From Echinometra lucunter (lineage: Eukaryota; Echinodermata; Echinoidea; Camarodonta; Echinometridae), in contig CM057152.1 of NCBI GenBank assembly GCA_029962745.1, positions 26,658,507 through 26,722,506 of the forward strand: a stretch of DNA of 64,000 nucleotides, read 5' to 3'. The notes under the pieces are model-generated. The model was not told the DNA's origin, did no database searches, and worked only from the letters and a program-made list of their open reading frames with translations. This document shows positions 1-13,504 of this stretch, piece by piece (the first letter of the stretch is position 1; each line of letters opens with the position of its first letter). Position numbers and translations under genes: made by a program.

Positions 1-2060
1 CTTGTGCCCGTTGAGCATGAGGATCATTGCCATTGCTTTATGGCGTGAGCTAGTCTAGTCTGAAGAGTACCCCATACGCCAATAAATCAACGCACTGTTT
101 GCACTGTTTATTGCCCACTCGGAACGACGTCAGTTTCACATGTGCGTCAACGACTGCAGCAATCCTTAAGTCAGAGAAATGATATCAAGCGTGCGAGGGA
201 TATGAAATAGAAACATCATAAGCATTAAAAAAAAACAATCGCCACGTAAAGGAGATGGCTTTACATGGTAACATATAGGCCTACGACTGCTGCAGAAGAC
301 GCCAAATACTGTCCGTCTGACAAAATGTACATCTGCTCATTCATAAGTGAGCGACTGCTATACTGGCATCTCAGAAAGCTCTTTGAAATAAGAAAGCGCC
401 TGCCTGCACACTTATATCTATATTGAAATTACTTAAAAACTTATCCTGGGGCAGGTACTCATTAAAACAAACAAGGAAGTAGCCTTATATCAGCCAAATA
501 TTTCTGCTCATATCAATCTTTATTTTCATATTATCGCATAATATAAAACATTGTGATAGGCAAAATGTTTTGCCACCGGGAAAATTCGAAATAACATTCC
601 AGAATTGCAATTTCATCTTACATCCATTGTAGAACATTTCAGTTTAGTTATATAATATAATATTCAAATGAAAAACCGCTATTTGTTAGTGTTACCGATG
701 AGGGGTTTAACAACGAGTAAAAAGAACACAAATGTGAGATTTTTTATAGTGATGATTCGAGGTAGCTTTATACTGTTCACACCACGTTTCACACAAATAT
801 TCGTGACTTATTTGATCGTAATACCGAAATGAACATTCTCTTGAATCATGACATTCTACGATTCTATTCATTAGTGATATAAACCATTCAATTTCCTGAA
901 AATAATCATCCACGTGATTTCGAGCATGAAATTTCATGATTACAGTAGCACCCGTTTTGAATCAAATATGTCGTGATTCTAAACATTATTGATTTAAACC
1001 GCTAAATTTTATGATTAGAATCACGAAAAATGTACGTATGAACACGGTCATTATTAATGAAAGGTCAGAATACAAGATGAATATTTCGAATTCATGGGTA
1101 ACATCGCATTTGGCGGAACAGTAACTCCAGGGCACATATCAAGGGATAATTTCTGTTCCAAAAGTGTAGTGGTCAAAGAATAATTGAATTCCCCTCACGG
1201 GAACTCTCATTTAGAGTGAAGGTGCGGTGACTATTTTGAGAAATGAAATCGAGATGTAGTTGGACGTGACATTGTCTTGTGTTGCATTCAACCCATACCA
1301 AATGGAGAAGGAGGAAAGTGAACGAGATGGTTGAAGAAGTAGCTCACCATTCATCTTGAGTTATGATTCGGTTAACAGCTTTGACTTCAACGCTAACTTT
1401 ATCTAGCATTTTATTCGGGTGAAATGATTAAAAAGATACTAGTGATAAACTCAATTTTGCCAGAAAACGTAAACGAACCCCTAAAAAACAGTAAAGTATG
1501 ACAATGCATGCGTTCTTGCGATATTTTAGACTACGTTCAAACGATAAACAGCTTATCAGCGACTGTAACAAGTGATTACCACAATACTCTTCAATCTTCT
1601 TCTTCTTCTTCATTTTTTTAGCCTTGAATAAATACATTTAATGTATAAAGAACCGAAACGTATAAGCTACCTGCAAGACGGTTATTGAAATGATGTGACA
1701 TGATCGCCGTATCGTCTTGATACTAATTGCTATATAGGTAGAAAAAATGCATTTAATGTGATTTTTCTCAGGCGACCATTTTCCTAATGCTTAACTGTTA
1801 GAACAGAGATACAGAGAGGGGGAGGGGGTTAAATTCTCAATCCTGCAGCCAGGCCAGGTGCAGCAACAATTCGTCTTCTGGTGAGATATTTCACGAAATA
1901 TCGGTCGTTTAACCAACAAGTGAAAGCGCTAATGAAAACGGAGATAAAATAACCTGGGTCATCGCATCATCGATATCGTCTCAAACACCCGCCTAGATCC
2001 AGACTACCTCAGGTGGGCAAGTGATGAAATTATCAGGAGAATACGATAGATGAAGGGGAG
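1..2060. other. Non-coding, no gene recognised
   Basis: I see no convincing exon, RNA gene or intact mobile element. The stretch is AT-rich. At 858-915 and 971-1030 there are two diverged direct copies of a unit containing GATTCTA...TTAAACC...AATTT. The second also holds an 11-bp inverted pair (CGTGATTCTAA / TTAGAATCACG), so 690-1060 may be an old degenerate foldback element. The open frame on the minus strand at 707-937 has no family features. Confidence 0.5.
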
Positions 2061-2064
2061 AAAC

Positions 2065-2480
2065 TTACACAGGTAAAGAGAATGAGAGACAAAATGAAGG
2101 AAAGACACGTACACACATATTGTAAAGAAAGTAAGAGGGACCCCTTTGAAAAACAGCTATTATCTGACAAGGGTTATCCCACCCAAGAGTGGGGAATAAA
2201 TAAATCAAAATCAAACAAAAAATGAAATAAAAAGAAAAGGAAGGAGGATGAATTAGAGAGGTATTGACAGAAGGAGTGATAAAGAGAGAGAAAGAGAGGG
2301 GGAGGGGGAGGTGAGAGTGGGGGAAAAGGGGTTGGGGTAATACCAAGATTCATGCATTCATGGTAAAATGAAAACAAACCAACGGCTAAGTTCTAAGTGG
2401 AAAGAAAAACAAGCTAAATAAATGAAAGAGAGGGAGAGAGGGAGAGAGAGAGATGGAGAGAGAGAGGAGCGATTAGGACA
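2065..2480. repeat. GA-rich low-complexity tract
   Basis: Purine-rich plus strand with irregular GA/GGA/GAA runs, clearest at 2280-2340 and 2425-2470. The overlapping open frames on the minus strand, rich in Ser, Leu, Pro and Phe, are a by-product of the CT-rich complement and not genes. Confidence 0.7.
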
Positions 2481-3335
2481 CATTCGCACAAATATATAAA
2501 AGCAGATGGGATGTATATACAGAAGGGAAAACGGAAAGATAGAGACGGTCAACCGGAAAGTGCAAATTACAAGCAAATATAACCAGTCCCGAGTTTTACT
2601 GACGGTCAAATCTCCCACGAATGAAAAACATACATTGTTTGGACATGATAACAAACAAAAGTTATCGAAATCTATTTCTCAATTACTCAGAAAGAATAAA
2701 CGAGCATTAATTAAACATTTGATATCTCAAAACTGTTTTTAAAAATGTAAGTGATATAACAGTTCTCCTTATATAGTTTCGTCAGGTTCAAAGAAATAGA
2801 TTCAAAGTATGCCTTAAAGGATACAAACCTGTAATGAGCAACATCCTTGGTAATCATTTTTTAGATATGACATTCGTATGTTTCTTGACTTAGCACCGTT
2901 AGCACGACATGGCTGTAAAGTGTGAATATAAACTAGAAAGAATTTGGAAGGGAAATCTTAAAGATTTTCCCCACTACACTTAAAGGGGAAAAAAGATGGG
3001 ATAGTAATGACTAATGACCACTTCATGGTCAACTCCGATCAGTTTACAGGTTGGGTATGATGATGATTCCTCCAAACTACTGCGGAAAGAATGGAGAAAT
3101 TAAGCGGGCCGAAGGATGACGAAGGAGTTCCATTTTGGAAAGTGAGACGAGAGGGGTATGGGATGAAGCGGGTAGAAGGTAGATGAAGGCTCAGGTATAT
3201 TGATGACTATCCGATGAACGGGTGAGCCGATCTTGAAGACACAAGCCGCCAGGTCTGATTGATACTCGAATATCAGCCATCTGAGGCTACAATAACTGAT
3301 GGATTATTGACGGAGGCCAGCCCGGGTTTCCTTAC

Positions 3336-3500
3336 CCTATGGGCCAAGGCACCGGCAGCGTCACAGGCGCCAAACCACAGCGTGTATAGATTCGCATGTA
3401 TGGCTGTACGCCAACATTGCTGCTGGTCTTCTTTTTTGGTCCAATGAGAATGGCTATGTTCAACCATTTCCTTCTTATTAATGATTTATTTTTTGTTTGT
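3336..3500 (-). CDS. Weak candidate internal exon
   Basis: On the minus strand a polypyrimidine stretch ending CTGCAG (acceptor AG at 3502-3501) is followed by one open frame of 54 codons. It ends at ATAGG|GTAAGG, a good donor. One base before the first full codon and two after the last make it a symmetric exon with the same phase at both ends. The segment is locally GC- and CpG-rich compared with its surroundings. No domain is recognised; the peptide has a short hydrophobic run (LNIAILIG) followed by a basic KKK. All frames here are relatively open because of the higher GC, so openness is weak evidence. It may simply be non-coding. Confidence 0.2.
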
Positions 3501-4313
3501 CTGCAGTATAGAGGAAACACAGAACTTTCACACACGCAGCTTTTCTAAATGAACCAGGAATAATATCTGACCAACAGGTGCCAGAAAAGCAATCGCAAAT
3601 GGAAGACTAAAAACACCTTTGGGCTTTTTGAAAAAAAAAACCCAAAACACACACCTGAGAATCTGATGAAAGTTAAACCAAAGAAGATAATGGCGCTCTT
3701 TCTGTCTGGGATAAATTTTTATCTGCTTTTCATATGTCATATTCTAGAAACGCTGTTTTGACCTAACCATCAATTACAATGGAAAGACAAAGGATAGACA
3801 CTAAGTTCGTTGTTTTCACTTACGACAGGTTTGATGGGGGTAGGAATGCAATTCTTATGCGATAGTATGAGGATGCCTAGGATGTAACGTTATGCATACT
3901 CATGGGTTTTCTTCATTATGTCATAATTTAGTATCTTCATCTTCTTCCTCTATGCTTGGTCTTAAAGCAGATTATGTTTTAACATACTGCCTTCATCTAG
4001 AGAGTTATGTGAATCACTGAAGCTTCTTGGAAACCAGACAAACAATCTCATCAGTAAAAACGGATAGGATGGGGTGGACGGAGACAGGGTCTCATTCATG
4101 ATAAAGATTAATAGTGATGGAGCAGTGTTATCACTGCATATCTCTGTGAAACCTGAACAGTCCGACCGTCATGAGAAAAAGGGCACCGCACTCTGAATCT
4201 TGCCTCCATGGACTTTCCTTCTGTTTACTCATTCATTCCTTAATGTAAGTCTATCAGTGACCGGGAACGATTTACTCTTTTCTCTGACTCTATCAATCTT
4301 TCCGGCGAAAGAA

Positions 4314-4471
4314 AGATAAAATGAGAGAGGGGAAAAAGAAAGATTTGGTTAAGAATTTCGACAAGGAATGCATGCGTCAGTAAACTAAATGTGATGCATG
4401 ATATTCGGTTATGTCATGTAGTGAAATATATCATATATTTGTTAAGATGCGGATTGGAGAGGGAAATCAAC

Positions 4472-4509
<38 letters not shown>

Positions 4510-4705
4510 GGGAGATACAAAAGAAGTGAGAAAGAAGGTGAGAAAGGGGAATAGCAAAAGGGTGGGATAAGAATTTCGACAAGCAATGCGGGAGTTGAAC
4601 TCAAAGTGATGGATGCATCATACTTGGTTCGACCATGGAGTGTAATTTAGTAAAAGTGGATTGGAGAAACGGAGAGAGAAAGAGAGAGAGAGAGAAAAAA
4701 AAGAG
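4314..4705. repeat. Diverged ~218-bp tandem duplication
   Basis: Two adjacent units share the same order of landmarks: AAGAATTTCGACAAG (4351 and 4569), AATGC, GTGATG, TTCGGTT/TTGGTTC, a CATG...GTG segment, GCGGATTGGAGA/GTGGATTGGAGA, then a GA microsatellite. The offset is 218 bases. Divergence is substantial, with many substitutions and short indels, so the duplication is old. Each unit ends in its own (GA)n run. Confidence 0.7.
4479..4503. repeat. (GA)n microsatellite
   Basis: About 12 uninterrupted GA units at the end of the first unit of the 218-bp duplication. Confidence 0.9.
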
Positions 4706-5019
4706 GAATACCTTTTAGGTGGAATGGAGCGGTAAAGAAGTGAATGTGGTGCATATTGCTTGTTTACACTATGAAGAAAAAATATGCTTTGGAAGCTAGT
4801 TGTCTTTCAGAATCTCATCTTGACGCAATCAGATATTTTCTTTTCGTTGGGTTGAAGAGAAACCCTGGAGAGGGTAGCAAAATTGAAAAATAAGTGATAT
4901 TTTTTTTAACCGATCAAGTATTCATTAAAACTAAACTTTGATACGTTTAGTTTTTTTCTATCATAATGAGTTCAATATATCAACTTAATGCCAAAACAAA
5001 CAAACAAAAACAAAACAAA

Positions 5020-7020
5020 ACGACCCCCCCCCCCAAAAAAAAAAAAATCGGACTTACACTTCATTCGCTCGAAGCGTTAAAATTTGGTTAACAGTGAGGA
5101 AACTTATGTGAGAATGAACGGAATCAAATAAGGACCAATATGATGAAACAGAAATTCATCTCGTTACACGACTTCAACCACAAGCTGAAATTTATACATC
5201 ACTGGCAGTTTTACTGTGTGGTAACAGGAGAGTTAATATCTTAGGTAGACGTAAGGGCATTTAAAGGGAATTTCAAGGGAATAAATGACTTCATTCAGAG
5301 TTAACTCATGAGACATTTTAAAAATCCAATAAATAAAGTCCAATATTCCCTGCACGAAACACTAATTTGAAGATGATTTTGCCATGGCTTTGATACAATC
5401 ACTTGATTTTCTTAGGTACCCCTTGCAAAAGCACTTTTTCAATAAATTTGCCTTGATTTCCTTGTACTGTAATAATGGGAAAGCCCCCAGGCTCTGTAAG
5501 TAATTATCACGAACTAATATATGACATCAGCGTGCATTAACAGAGCTCTCCTGGGTTATTACAAAGATGAATCAATGGCAGTTGTAAGATGGGGTTGGAT
5601 GCAGACTTCATTACTTGTTGATGAGAGACGGATTTCTTGTCTCGTTTCGAGCGTTTATCGTCTTTTCCTTGAAGAACCTTCTTGATGTTAAATACAGTCG
5701 GACTTTTAATTGATCGGTTTATTTGAGATTTGACGGATAGCTTATGATACAAAGCAATAAAAACGCTTTGTTGCATTCGCGAATAGGATGATTTTAGAGT
5801 CAAGTCTCAGCTTGTGTCTCTCTTGTTATTCTGATTCTATTGAGCACCTATATTATTCATTGTTGCTCTTACTGTTTTCTTTTATGTCTTTACGATCACA
5901 GTTTTGTTACTTTTAACAATGAATATACTGGACGATGGGATGCTCTATCAGGACAATAATTGTTTAAGAAAGGGCTAATTACACGATCTAAAGATCATCA
6001 TCTAACTTATGAAAATAGTCCATCATTTCTTTTTTAATGAAACCTTTCCTGCATGCTAGATTGAGGTTTGAATGATGTAATGGCGATAGTGATAATATGA
6101 AAATGAAAACGTGTTCCTTCAGCAACAATGACAGTCATCAAAGTGTTGTTTTCTCTTTTAATTCATTTCCGTGAGAACATAACCGCAATATAAACAGATA
6201 GAAAAAAAGGATTCTGTTGTATTTTCAATGTATGATTGATCAAGTGAATATTCCGCAAGTTCTACAGCTATAGTTCATGCACAATGTATCGGAGAAAATA
6301 CAGCTAGCATTTCCATTTTAGTGATTTTAGCACAAACATTTCTGTCTGGTAACATCGCAACCACCAATATGTATAGGTTATCGCCTTGAAAGTATAATTT
6401 TCCACTTGCGTGGGAAAATTAATCAAATACAAGAGAAATGGAAAAAATCCTATAATTGTTTACATGCCTACGCAGAGTTTATACAACTTTTTAACTTGGA
6501 ACTTGAACGTTTTAAGTGCTTTTCTATTTTACTGACATAGATTAAAAATTTGAACATGTTTACCACAGGGCCAGCATGCAGTTAAGAAGTCACTGGACCG
6601 GTTTCTCTTCCATTTCTGTTTTTAGTCCATTTCTATATACAGCGATGGAATGTGGTACACAGGTTTGATGATTTCACGCATATGGTAGAGCTCATTATCA
6701 CAAGTTCCCATCCCATGACTGAATATAGGTAAACATTTCAGTCTTATGCGAACAAAGATCTTAACCCGATACCTTGTCATTGTTTAGGATATGCTTGATG
6801 GGTTTGATAAAGGCTATGCAGTGATTTTTGTCACTTTGTTGGTAGATGACTCTGCTCTGGTATTGCAAAAATATATATCTTTTCATATTGTATATAAAAT
6901 TCGTTAAAATATGTACCAAAATGATTATATACTGACTATATAATTACATTTGTGAGACACTCATATCTCTCTTTACGGATATGAAGTAAGAAAGTGGAGA
7001 AAAAAAGACGATCCTGTATA
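5020..7020. other. Non-coding, no gene recognised
   Basis: Starts with a poly-C/poly-A junction at 5024-5047. The rest is AT-rich with no family-like open frame, no tRNA-like fold and no inverted repeat that I could see. The 88-codon minus-strand frame at 5537-5803 has no recognisable features. Confidence 0.4.
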
Positions 7021-7030
7021 CAATACTTAC

Positions 7031-7123
7031 CTTCACTACGGAAATAGTTGAAAGATATTTTAACTCCGTCCAGTCTTTTGATATCCAGGAAAGAAATAGT
7101 CCTTCATTCCATTCCCACTGAGG
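7031..7123 (-). CDS. Candidate internal exon, minus strand
   Basis: On the minus strand, CTTAAC (branch-point-like) and ACTTTAG (acceptor, AG at 7125-7124) precede a 93-base segment. It ends at GTGAAG|GTAAGTA, which matches the donor consensus at every position. One frame is open across all 31 codons, with both boundaries in phase 0, and reads PQWEWNEGL...SVVK. A second frame stops near the end and the third stops early. The peptide is tryptophan-rich and is not assigned to a family. No neighbouring exon in matching phase was found within a few kb. It could be a chance combination of good splice sites. Confidence 0.3.
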
Positions 7124-7439
7124 CTAAAGTTAAGAGTAACTGATTCTCACGGAGACCAAATCAAAATGTTGAGTTAGTCACATCATAATAATCCAACAGC
7201 GATCATCATAGTAATCAATAAGTTATGGATCCACTGCCATTCAACCACTTCATACATTTTTGAAATAATCACAGATGCAAAAATAAATGTTTGCAATTGA
7301 GCAAAAACAAATCAGTGCTACTGCAAATGCACACGCATTTAGCGTGATTCCACGGCTCCAATGTCAACAAATCGATAGGTTTACCTTCGCAACTGTGATT
7401 TTCGATGTGCCACTATTTTACGTCTGATATTTTCCTCGT

Positions 7440-7660
7440 ATTTCTAAGAGGGCTGTGAAAACAAGCTGTGCAAGAAAGCGTGCGAGAGGCGAACGAGCAT
7501 GGCCGATAGCTCCCCGTGAGTGAACGCACATCGAATCGAACAAGTTCAGCAACCAATCCCGCGGCGTCGCGGGTGCAGATTGCCACGGAGAGTAATCAAT
7601 CAAAAAACACGCATGCGCAAATAGGTCACTATCGTCTCTGCACACAGTATCACCAAAAGA
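7440..7660 (+). promoter_or_regulatory. CpG-rich possible promoter and first exon
   Basis: This ~200-bp patch stands out for its many CG dinucleotides. It contains a CCAAT box (AACCAATCCCGCGG, near 7550) and a GCATGCGCA word near 7612, which resembles an NRF-1 site. At 7499 an ATG in strong Kozak context (A at -3, G at +4) opens MADSSP and is followed directly by GTGAGT at 7517, a good 5' splice site. This would fit a short coding first exon on the plus strand, but no matching second exon was found. A chance GC-rich patch is the alternative. Confidence 0.25.
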
Positions 7661-7879
7661 AGAGTAAAAGAGAAAGACAAAGACGAATCCATGTTATGAT
7701 ATGGGGGTGCACAGAGAATGACGGAGTGCCGATATGTATCCGACCTTTGTAATGACATATTCACGGTATGATTGTTAGAGAGCATTTTAATCATCACACA
7801 CCTTTATTCATAACTTGCTAGCAATGTTTAGATTTCTCTTCTTTTTGATCAATTTGCATGTAGCAGTGTCAACTAGAGA

Positions 7880-8720
7880 ATGCATTCAGAGACGGACAAC
7901 AATACAGATAGAGAGGGAAATATCGTAGAGAGTGTATAATATGCATGTTGATAAGTTTGAAAAAAAGAGGGGAGAGGTAGAGAGAGAGGTGAGAGAGAGA
8001 GAGGAGTAGTCGTGGTGTTTGTTATGGGGGAGTAGCTGGGAGAAAAACATTTTTAAAAATATAGCTTGAATTATCGATTAATATCGTTTATAATGACAAT
8101 CGACATTACAGTTCAATTAAGATCGCTGGTCGGCGCTATGGCCCCCGTGAACATAGATGAGGTGGAGATTGCTATCGGTCGATCAAGGTTAACTCTCTTA
8201 TGTCATGCGATCAAGCGTAACCGATACCTGGCCATGCGTGAACGAACTTGAACAGATCGACCATGTGGAGCTGATAAAAGAAAGAAAGAAAAAATCTGCC
8301 AAAATGAGACACGAGTCAAAGTGACGACTCTGAAAAAAAAAAAGAAATATGAAAAGCTCAATTTTACTCGGACTTGAAGTTAGGCTTGAATTTGAAGTGA
8401 TTTGTGTGCAAGAATGTAATAGCCGAATTTGCTTCAGACGATCAAAGTTGAAATTCAGTTCCTTGTAATTTATTTTCACTTGGTTTATTAAACCATCAAT
8501 GATAAAAGAGTAAACACAGAACAAAAACGTACAAAAATTACAAAAGCAAATATAACCAACCAACGACAACACAACAACAAAAATTAAATGAATAAATCTA
8601 CCAGTAGCTTCTTGAGAATGGAAGCAATGATAATGAAGGACTGTGCCAGAATCTTTGTAAGGGGAGGTGGCACAGGACTCTGTCAAGCGCCTCCCCCAAG
8701 ATTAAAAAAAAAGTTCTCTG
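7880..8720. other. Low-complexity and unassigned DNA
   Basis: GA-rich at 7975-8010, with A-runs at 8279-8292 and 8333-8345. The 162-codon minus-strand frame at 8198-8686 is very rich in Phe, Ser and Leu and shows no domain. I treat it as a chance frame in AT-rich DNA. Confidence 0.4.
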
Positions 8721-8949
8721 ATTTTTCAGGAGCGTTATGTAAATGTTTATCGTTTATCAGATGCGGTTTTCCTAGTGCGAATTAATGAATTCAAAATGCT
8801 TCCTATTAATCATACTTCATATTTATCTTGTTTCTGAATTCATATTAAACCTGCTCACTGTGTGTGCACCATCTCCACAAGCTTTTCTGTGCTCATTGCA
8901 CGTTTAGTATAAAGTGTCATCAGATAAGCGTGTTCCCGACAGACGGTAT

Positions 8950-9035
8950 TGTATTCACTACAGGATTCGAACCTTCACCCCTTCGGTTCTAAGGCATATT
9001 CACTACGCGATATGGCATACGGAGATCGGAACTCA
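8950..9035 (-). mobile_element. tRNA-derived SINE-like unit (head region)
   Basis: Read on the minus strand, the segment holds GGTTCGAATCC (8963-8973), an exact RNA polymerase III B-box. About 35 bases before it lies GCGTAGTGAATATGCC, an A-box-like element. Between them is CCTT-AGAACCG-AAGG, which resembles an anticodon arm with a 7-base loop. The acceptor stem does not close and position 33 is not T, so this is not a functional tRNA gene. A SINE head or tRNA pseudogene fits better. The 3' end and target-site duplications were not resolved. Confidence 0.45.
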
Positions 9036-9109
9036 ACGCCCCAGGCATGTCAGCCATCTTGTTCTCCGTTCCAATTCTTTCACACGTAACGCAGGAAGCT
9101 CTTGAATAA

Positions 9110-12100
9110 TTCGTGACTTGGCAAGGAGATGGAAGTAATATTAATTCAGTGGTTGTACATTTTAACTTTTGTAGCGATTTTTCCCCCAGGGTGCCTATTC
9201 AAGCATATTGACTGACAGGCGTGAAATTTTGACATGCATGTTTTTCAGTCAACTTGTTCAATGATGACATGATGTCTGTTGTATAATGAGAAAGCGAGAG
9301 GGAAATAAAATCTCCTCTTTCCTTTCATTTCCATCGAAACTTCCGTTTTGTTCTGGATGCGTGAACCGTCTTGGTTCATTACATAATATGTTTTAATCTG
9401 AAATTCAATAATTAAAATCAGATATATCAGAAAGACAGGCATCAGTCAATCAATTAAAACCTGAAGACTTTGAAAATGTCGTCCTTGTTGATGTTTTACA
9501 AAATATGAGTTTGCAAATTTAGAGAAGAAAATATTAGATTTCCTAAATTCACTTTTGCTGTTATGACTGTTATCTTACCTCCTTTCATTTAGTAATAACA
9601 ATAATAATTAGACAAATTTACTTAGGGCAGTTAGTATATACTCTACTGCGCTGTGATGTAACAGAGCTAACATAGTACCATTGATCTCATCTTATACTCT
9701 TACTAACCAACAAGGGGGGAGGAGGGGGTTACAGTTAGCCTATAGGCTACCCCTTTTTCGAACAAAGTCAGGGTAAAAAAAGGATCACACCAAATGTTAA
9801 TTATGAAATGTGCGTACTAAGCGGATTAAGAACATGAATGGGGCAGTGATGCACAATGCATCACATCTTAGGTTATCTTTATTTGATTGATTTATTTCTT
9901 ATTACAATTTTTTGTTAGCTATATTTTAAAAATTCTCAACAACATTCAGATCAATAAAAAAAAAAAAAGGAATGGACTAAAACACGAAAGGCCCACTTTG
10001 GTTAGCATTTACGAGTTTAGTTTCCGTAAGTTGATATTTCGAGTACCTCAACAGCTGTCAAGATGTACAAATCTAGGAAGCTTTACCTCTGCCTTCGAGT
10101 TTTGTATTCAGTTAGCATTCTGAAAAACACTTTTTTTAAAGGGGGGGGGGGGCAATTCTTGTTAATCAAAGATGTTGTGGAAAGTAAAGTATGCAAAGGA
10201 TACGAATGCCCAGCGATTTAATTTTCTAAAAAATAAAGTATATAGGTAATCTGGTAACTTGGTGGACCATATAATAAAATAGTATCATCCTTATTAAAAA
10301 AAAAAATATGTTCATTTTTATGGTTAGTTTTAAATGAATATTCCTGCATAAGTCAACGATTTTCACCTTTACCCAAAACTGATCAAAAGAACCTTTCAGA
10401 AAACTGTGACGTTAGTTTCCTGCTGAATTAGAATAATTAAATGCAGATGGAACATATGAACACAGATTTGAAATCCCTCCAAAATCATACTTATTCAGTA
10501 TCATCAGTCAGTATAATATTATAGAATTTAAGTCTAATATTTTGATGAAATCGTAGCCACTCCCCACAAAATGATTTAAAAAATAATTTAAAAATTCATG
10601 CGGAATCATTATTTCTACATTAATCTTTTTTACTCAAGGGCAGTGATAATCTCTTTTCGTAAATACTCAGGGATTTAAGCCAGAATCTAAGATTTGCCTC
10701 AAGACATTTTGTCATTATCACAATGAAGTAACATAATCTCTTTCTCAGTAGATCGATCACAAGCCTTTTATTCGAAACTGTGACAAAGGAATTGCTGTAT
10801 TAAGATCCAATACTTTGATCTGTATAGATGACGCAGACTATGATGTTAAGGTGAGAAAGACAATGTAAAGAGATCACCGATAATGAAGAACTAGCATTTG
10901 AGGGGTAAAGAAAATGAGGACAACCTAACATATTCCAATTATTTTGAAGAAGGCCCAGCCGGGTAAGTTAAGCTTTATACTGCTCGGTAATCTAGAGTAC
11001 TTAGGGAAGTATTCATGCTATGCTAGCCCTCTCGCCATCATTATTATGCCCTGTCTGGAGGAGTTAGGGGCACAGTCTTTTAAAGAAGTTGAGAACGTTA
11101 TCGATTGTGAATACAGAGGGGCAATAGAATGAGTTTTACAGGGTTATATGATACGAGGATTATGCTCACATAGTATCTTAAACATTCCAATTTATTTATT
11201 TTTGAGAAAATGAAAAATCACTAAAAACTTATTCCTAAAAGGTAATAACCAAGAACTGAACTTATGAAGTCAGTTATCAACAAAATCTCCAATGAAGGCC
11301 TCAATTTGGTTGGATTAAAGTACCTCCCTACTTCCAAAGCCCAAGGGTACATTAAGAAAAGGACTGACTAGATTCAGCCCAGAAATTAAGGCGCAACATG
11401 TTGATACAAGCTACTATGCATATAATTTTGTAGAGAAGTCAGTACTTTTTTGGGTTTGTCTTTTGTCACAACTCTTAAATTTATCTTTTAGACCTTGCAC
11501 GTTGTTACACGTTTGGCACCCCCTCCAACCCCCTCCCCAAATCGCTAGAATTGAAGAGAATGATAGGAGGTGTTGAATATAAATCACTGATGTCTTCTAT
11601 TATCTGCGAGAAACTTTCCTAAAATATCATGAATGCATGGCGGCAGTGTCAAATGACAGTGTCCAGTGTAGCAGCACTAATAGGCAATGCCGGATAGTCC
11701 ACTTAAAATACCTCTAATGGTGTCTCTAAAGTTTGCCCGAAAATGACACTCGAGGGTGACTGACTTTTGACATCATCTCTAGTCGGCTGTATTCAATTTT
11801 TCAAATTAATGGATGACGTTATTCATGTTACCCATCTTGGAAATGTCATGGGTACGCTCTCCTTCTCAATATTCACTAGATAGTTCCGCAGCCCATGTGG
11901 CCTAGGGCTACTCCATTCCAAAATCCTAAAGTCAGCATTGTTAGACGACATTTACTAGAGGATGCAGGCGTGTAATCACGTAAAAATCTTGCAAATAGCT
12001 CGAGTGTATTTGCAGTTTAATTGTATAGTGGAATATTGAGCGGGGAGGAGAGCGGTGAAATTAGGAGATAGAACGAAGAGCCGCGGGGGCCACCCTTATT

Positions 12101-13500
12101 AGGACAGCCTTAACATAGTAGTTATAATATCCATCTATTTCGGTCGTGGTTGCATTCTATTTATAAACATGATCCCCCGTAGGGTACAGAGTAAAACAGA
12201 CAACCGTTTGAATGTAAACAAATCAATCAGGATATGCGTGTTGTTGAATTTCAATATCCAGAATATATAGGCTATTTATGCTTGAAGACTTAGATGATGC
12301 TATTGATAATTGTTGGATCTCATTGAAAAGATGAAGCATTTTGAACTGAGAAAACATGGGTAGTTGTATAAAATGATTCCTTAAAGTATTGTTTTGAGTT
12401 CTGTACTTGTAATGGTACATAATTATATATTAGGCCTAGTAGATACAACGTTATGATAACCTGACAAAATCAGTCTAAACTTTCACGGGAAGCAAGATAG
12501 CGAAGAAAACAAATACTACATGAATTGTTTCTGTTAGAGTACGGCAATTTGCACAAATTGATTAGCAATGTTTAATTATAAAGACGATGTAGGCCTACTG
12601 AAATAAAATGTCCATTTTACAACATCATGAATCTCTTCTCTCCATGTACAGCAAACAACATGTAACCGATGTTTTGCTTGTTTTTTGTCTTTTCATAAAC
12701 CAGCTCAAAATGAGACACAAAATTTAGCGTATAACAATACATGATGACTGCAAGGCTTTTGAACACCTAAAATCAGTTAGGAGGATATTTGTCAAGTCAT
12801 CTAAGTCTTTTATCTTTTCATCTAATTCGTTTCTTTCTCTTCGTTCCATTCTCGTTTCATTTCGTTCCCTCCTTTCACGCCCTAAAGCGGTCATTTCCTT
12901 TCTTCCTTCATAATGAAATTTTATTTCACACCATATAAATTTCATAATGAAAATTTCATAGCCACCTCGTCCTACATTCACCAGTAAACGTCACTCACAC
13001 TTACAATTGGCCCTCTTTTAAAAGGAAATGGTTTAGTATTCTGATTTACGACGGCATCCAAGTCTTAAAGTGCATTTGACCTTTCTCTCAGTCCTGGATC
13101 TCATGGTTGATCTGCAAATTAAGCCCAGGGTATCTAAACGAACACGATTGTAGGTCATTGCGCAATTACATCTGCTCCCCAACAGACAGATTTAAAATGT
13201 TCCCCCGTCCCGAACATTAAGATTTCTCGACCAGCGGTGGCTAAACACACCTCTGGGGATAAGTTCGTCGATAAAACCATTCCGGTGAAAAGCTTTCATT
13301 ACCAGTATTTCCCGCGCTAGTTCAATATTCCGGTTCAGAAACCCTTGCATTCTGTATCTACCTCGTTGCATTAGGCTCTTATGGGGGATATCCTGGTACC
13401 ATCCTCACTGCCACGATCACTTCCATTTTGAATGCGCAAAGAGTACTGAACTCATTTTCCCCTTACACAAGTTTTACTGATGGGTAAAAACAATTTTGTG
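9110..13500. other. Non-coding, no gene recognised
   Basis: Mostly unique-looking AT-rich DNA. Visible items are a G-rich clump at 9714-9728, an A-run at 9957-9967, a 12-base poly-G at 10141-10152 and an A-run near 10295. No exon with paired splice sites, no tRNA-like unit and no long inverted repeat was seen. Confidence 0.4.
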
Positions 13501-13504
13501 GACA

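Noticed and set aside
8198..8686. 162-codon minus-strand frame
   Set aside because: Phe/Ser/Leu-rich, crosses A-runs, has no domain and no supporting splice sites.
8950..9035. Functional tRNA gene
   Set aside because: B-box is perfect, but the acceptor stem does not pair and the anticodon loop lacks the usual T before the anticodon.
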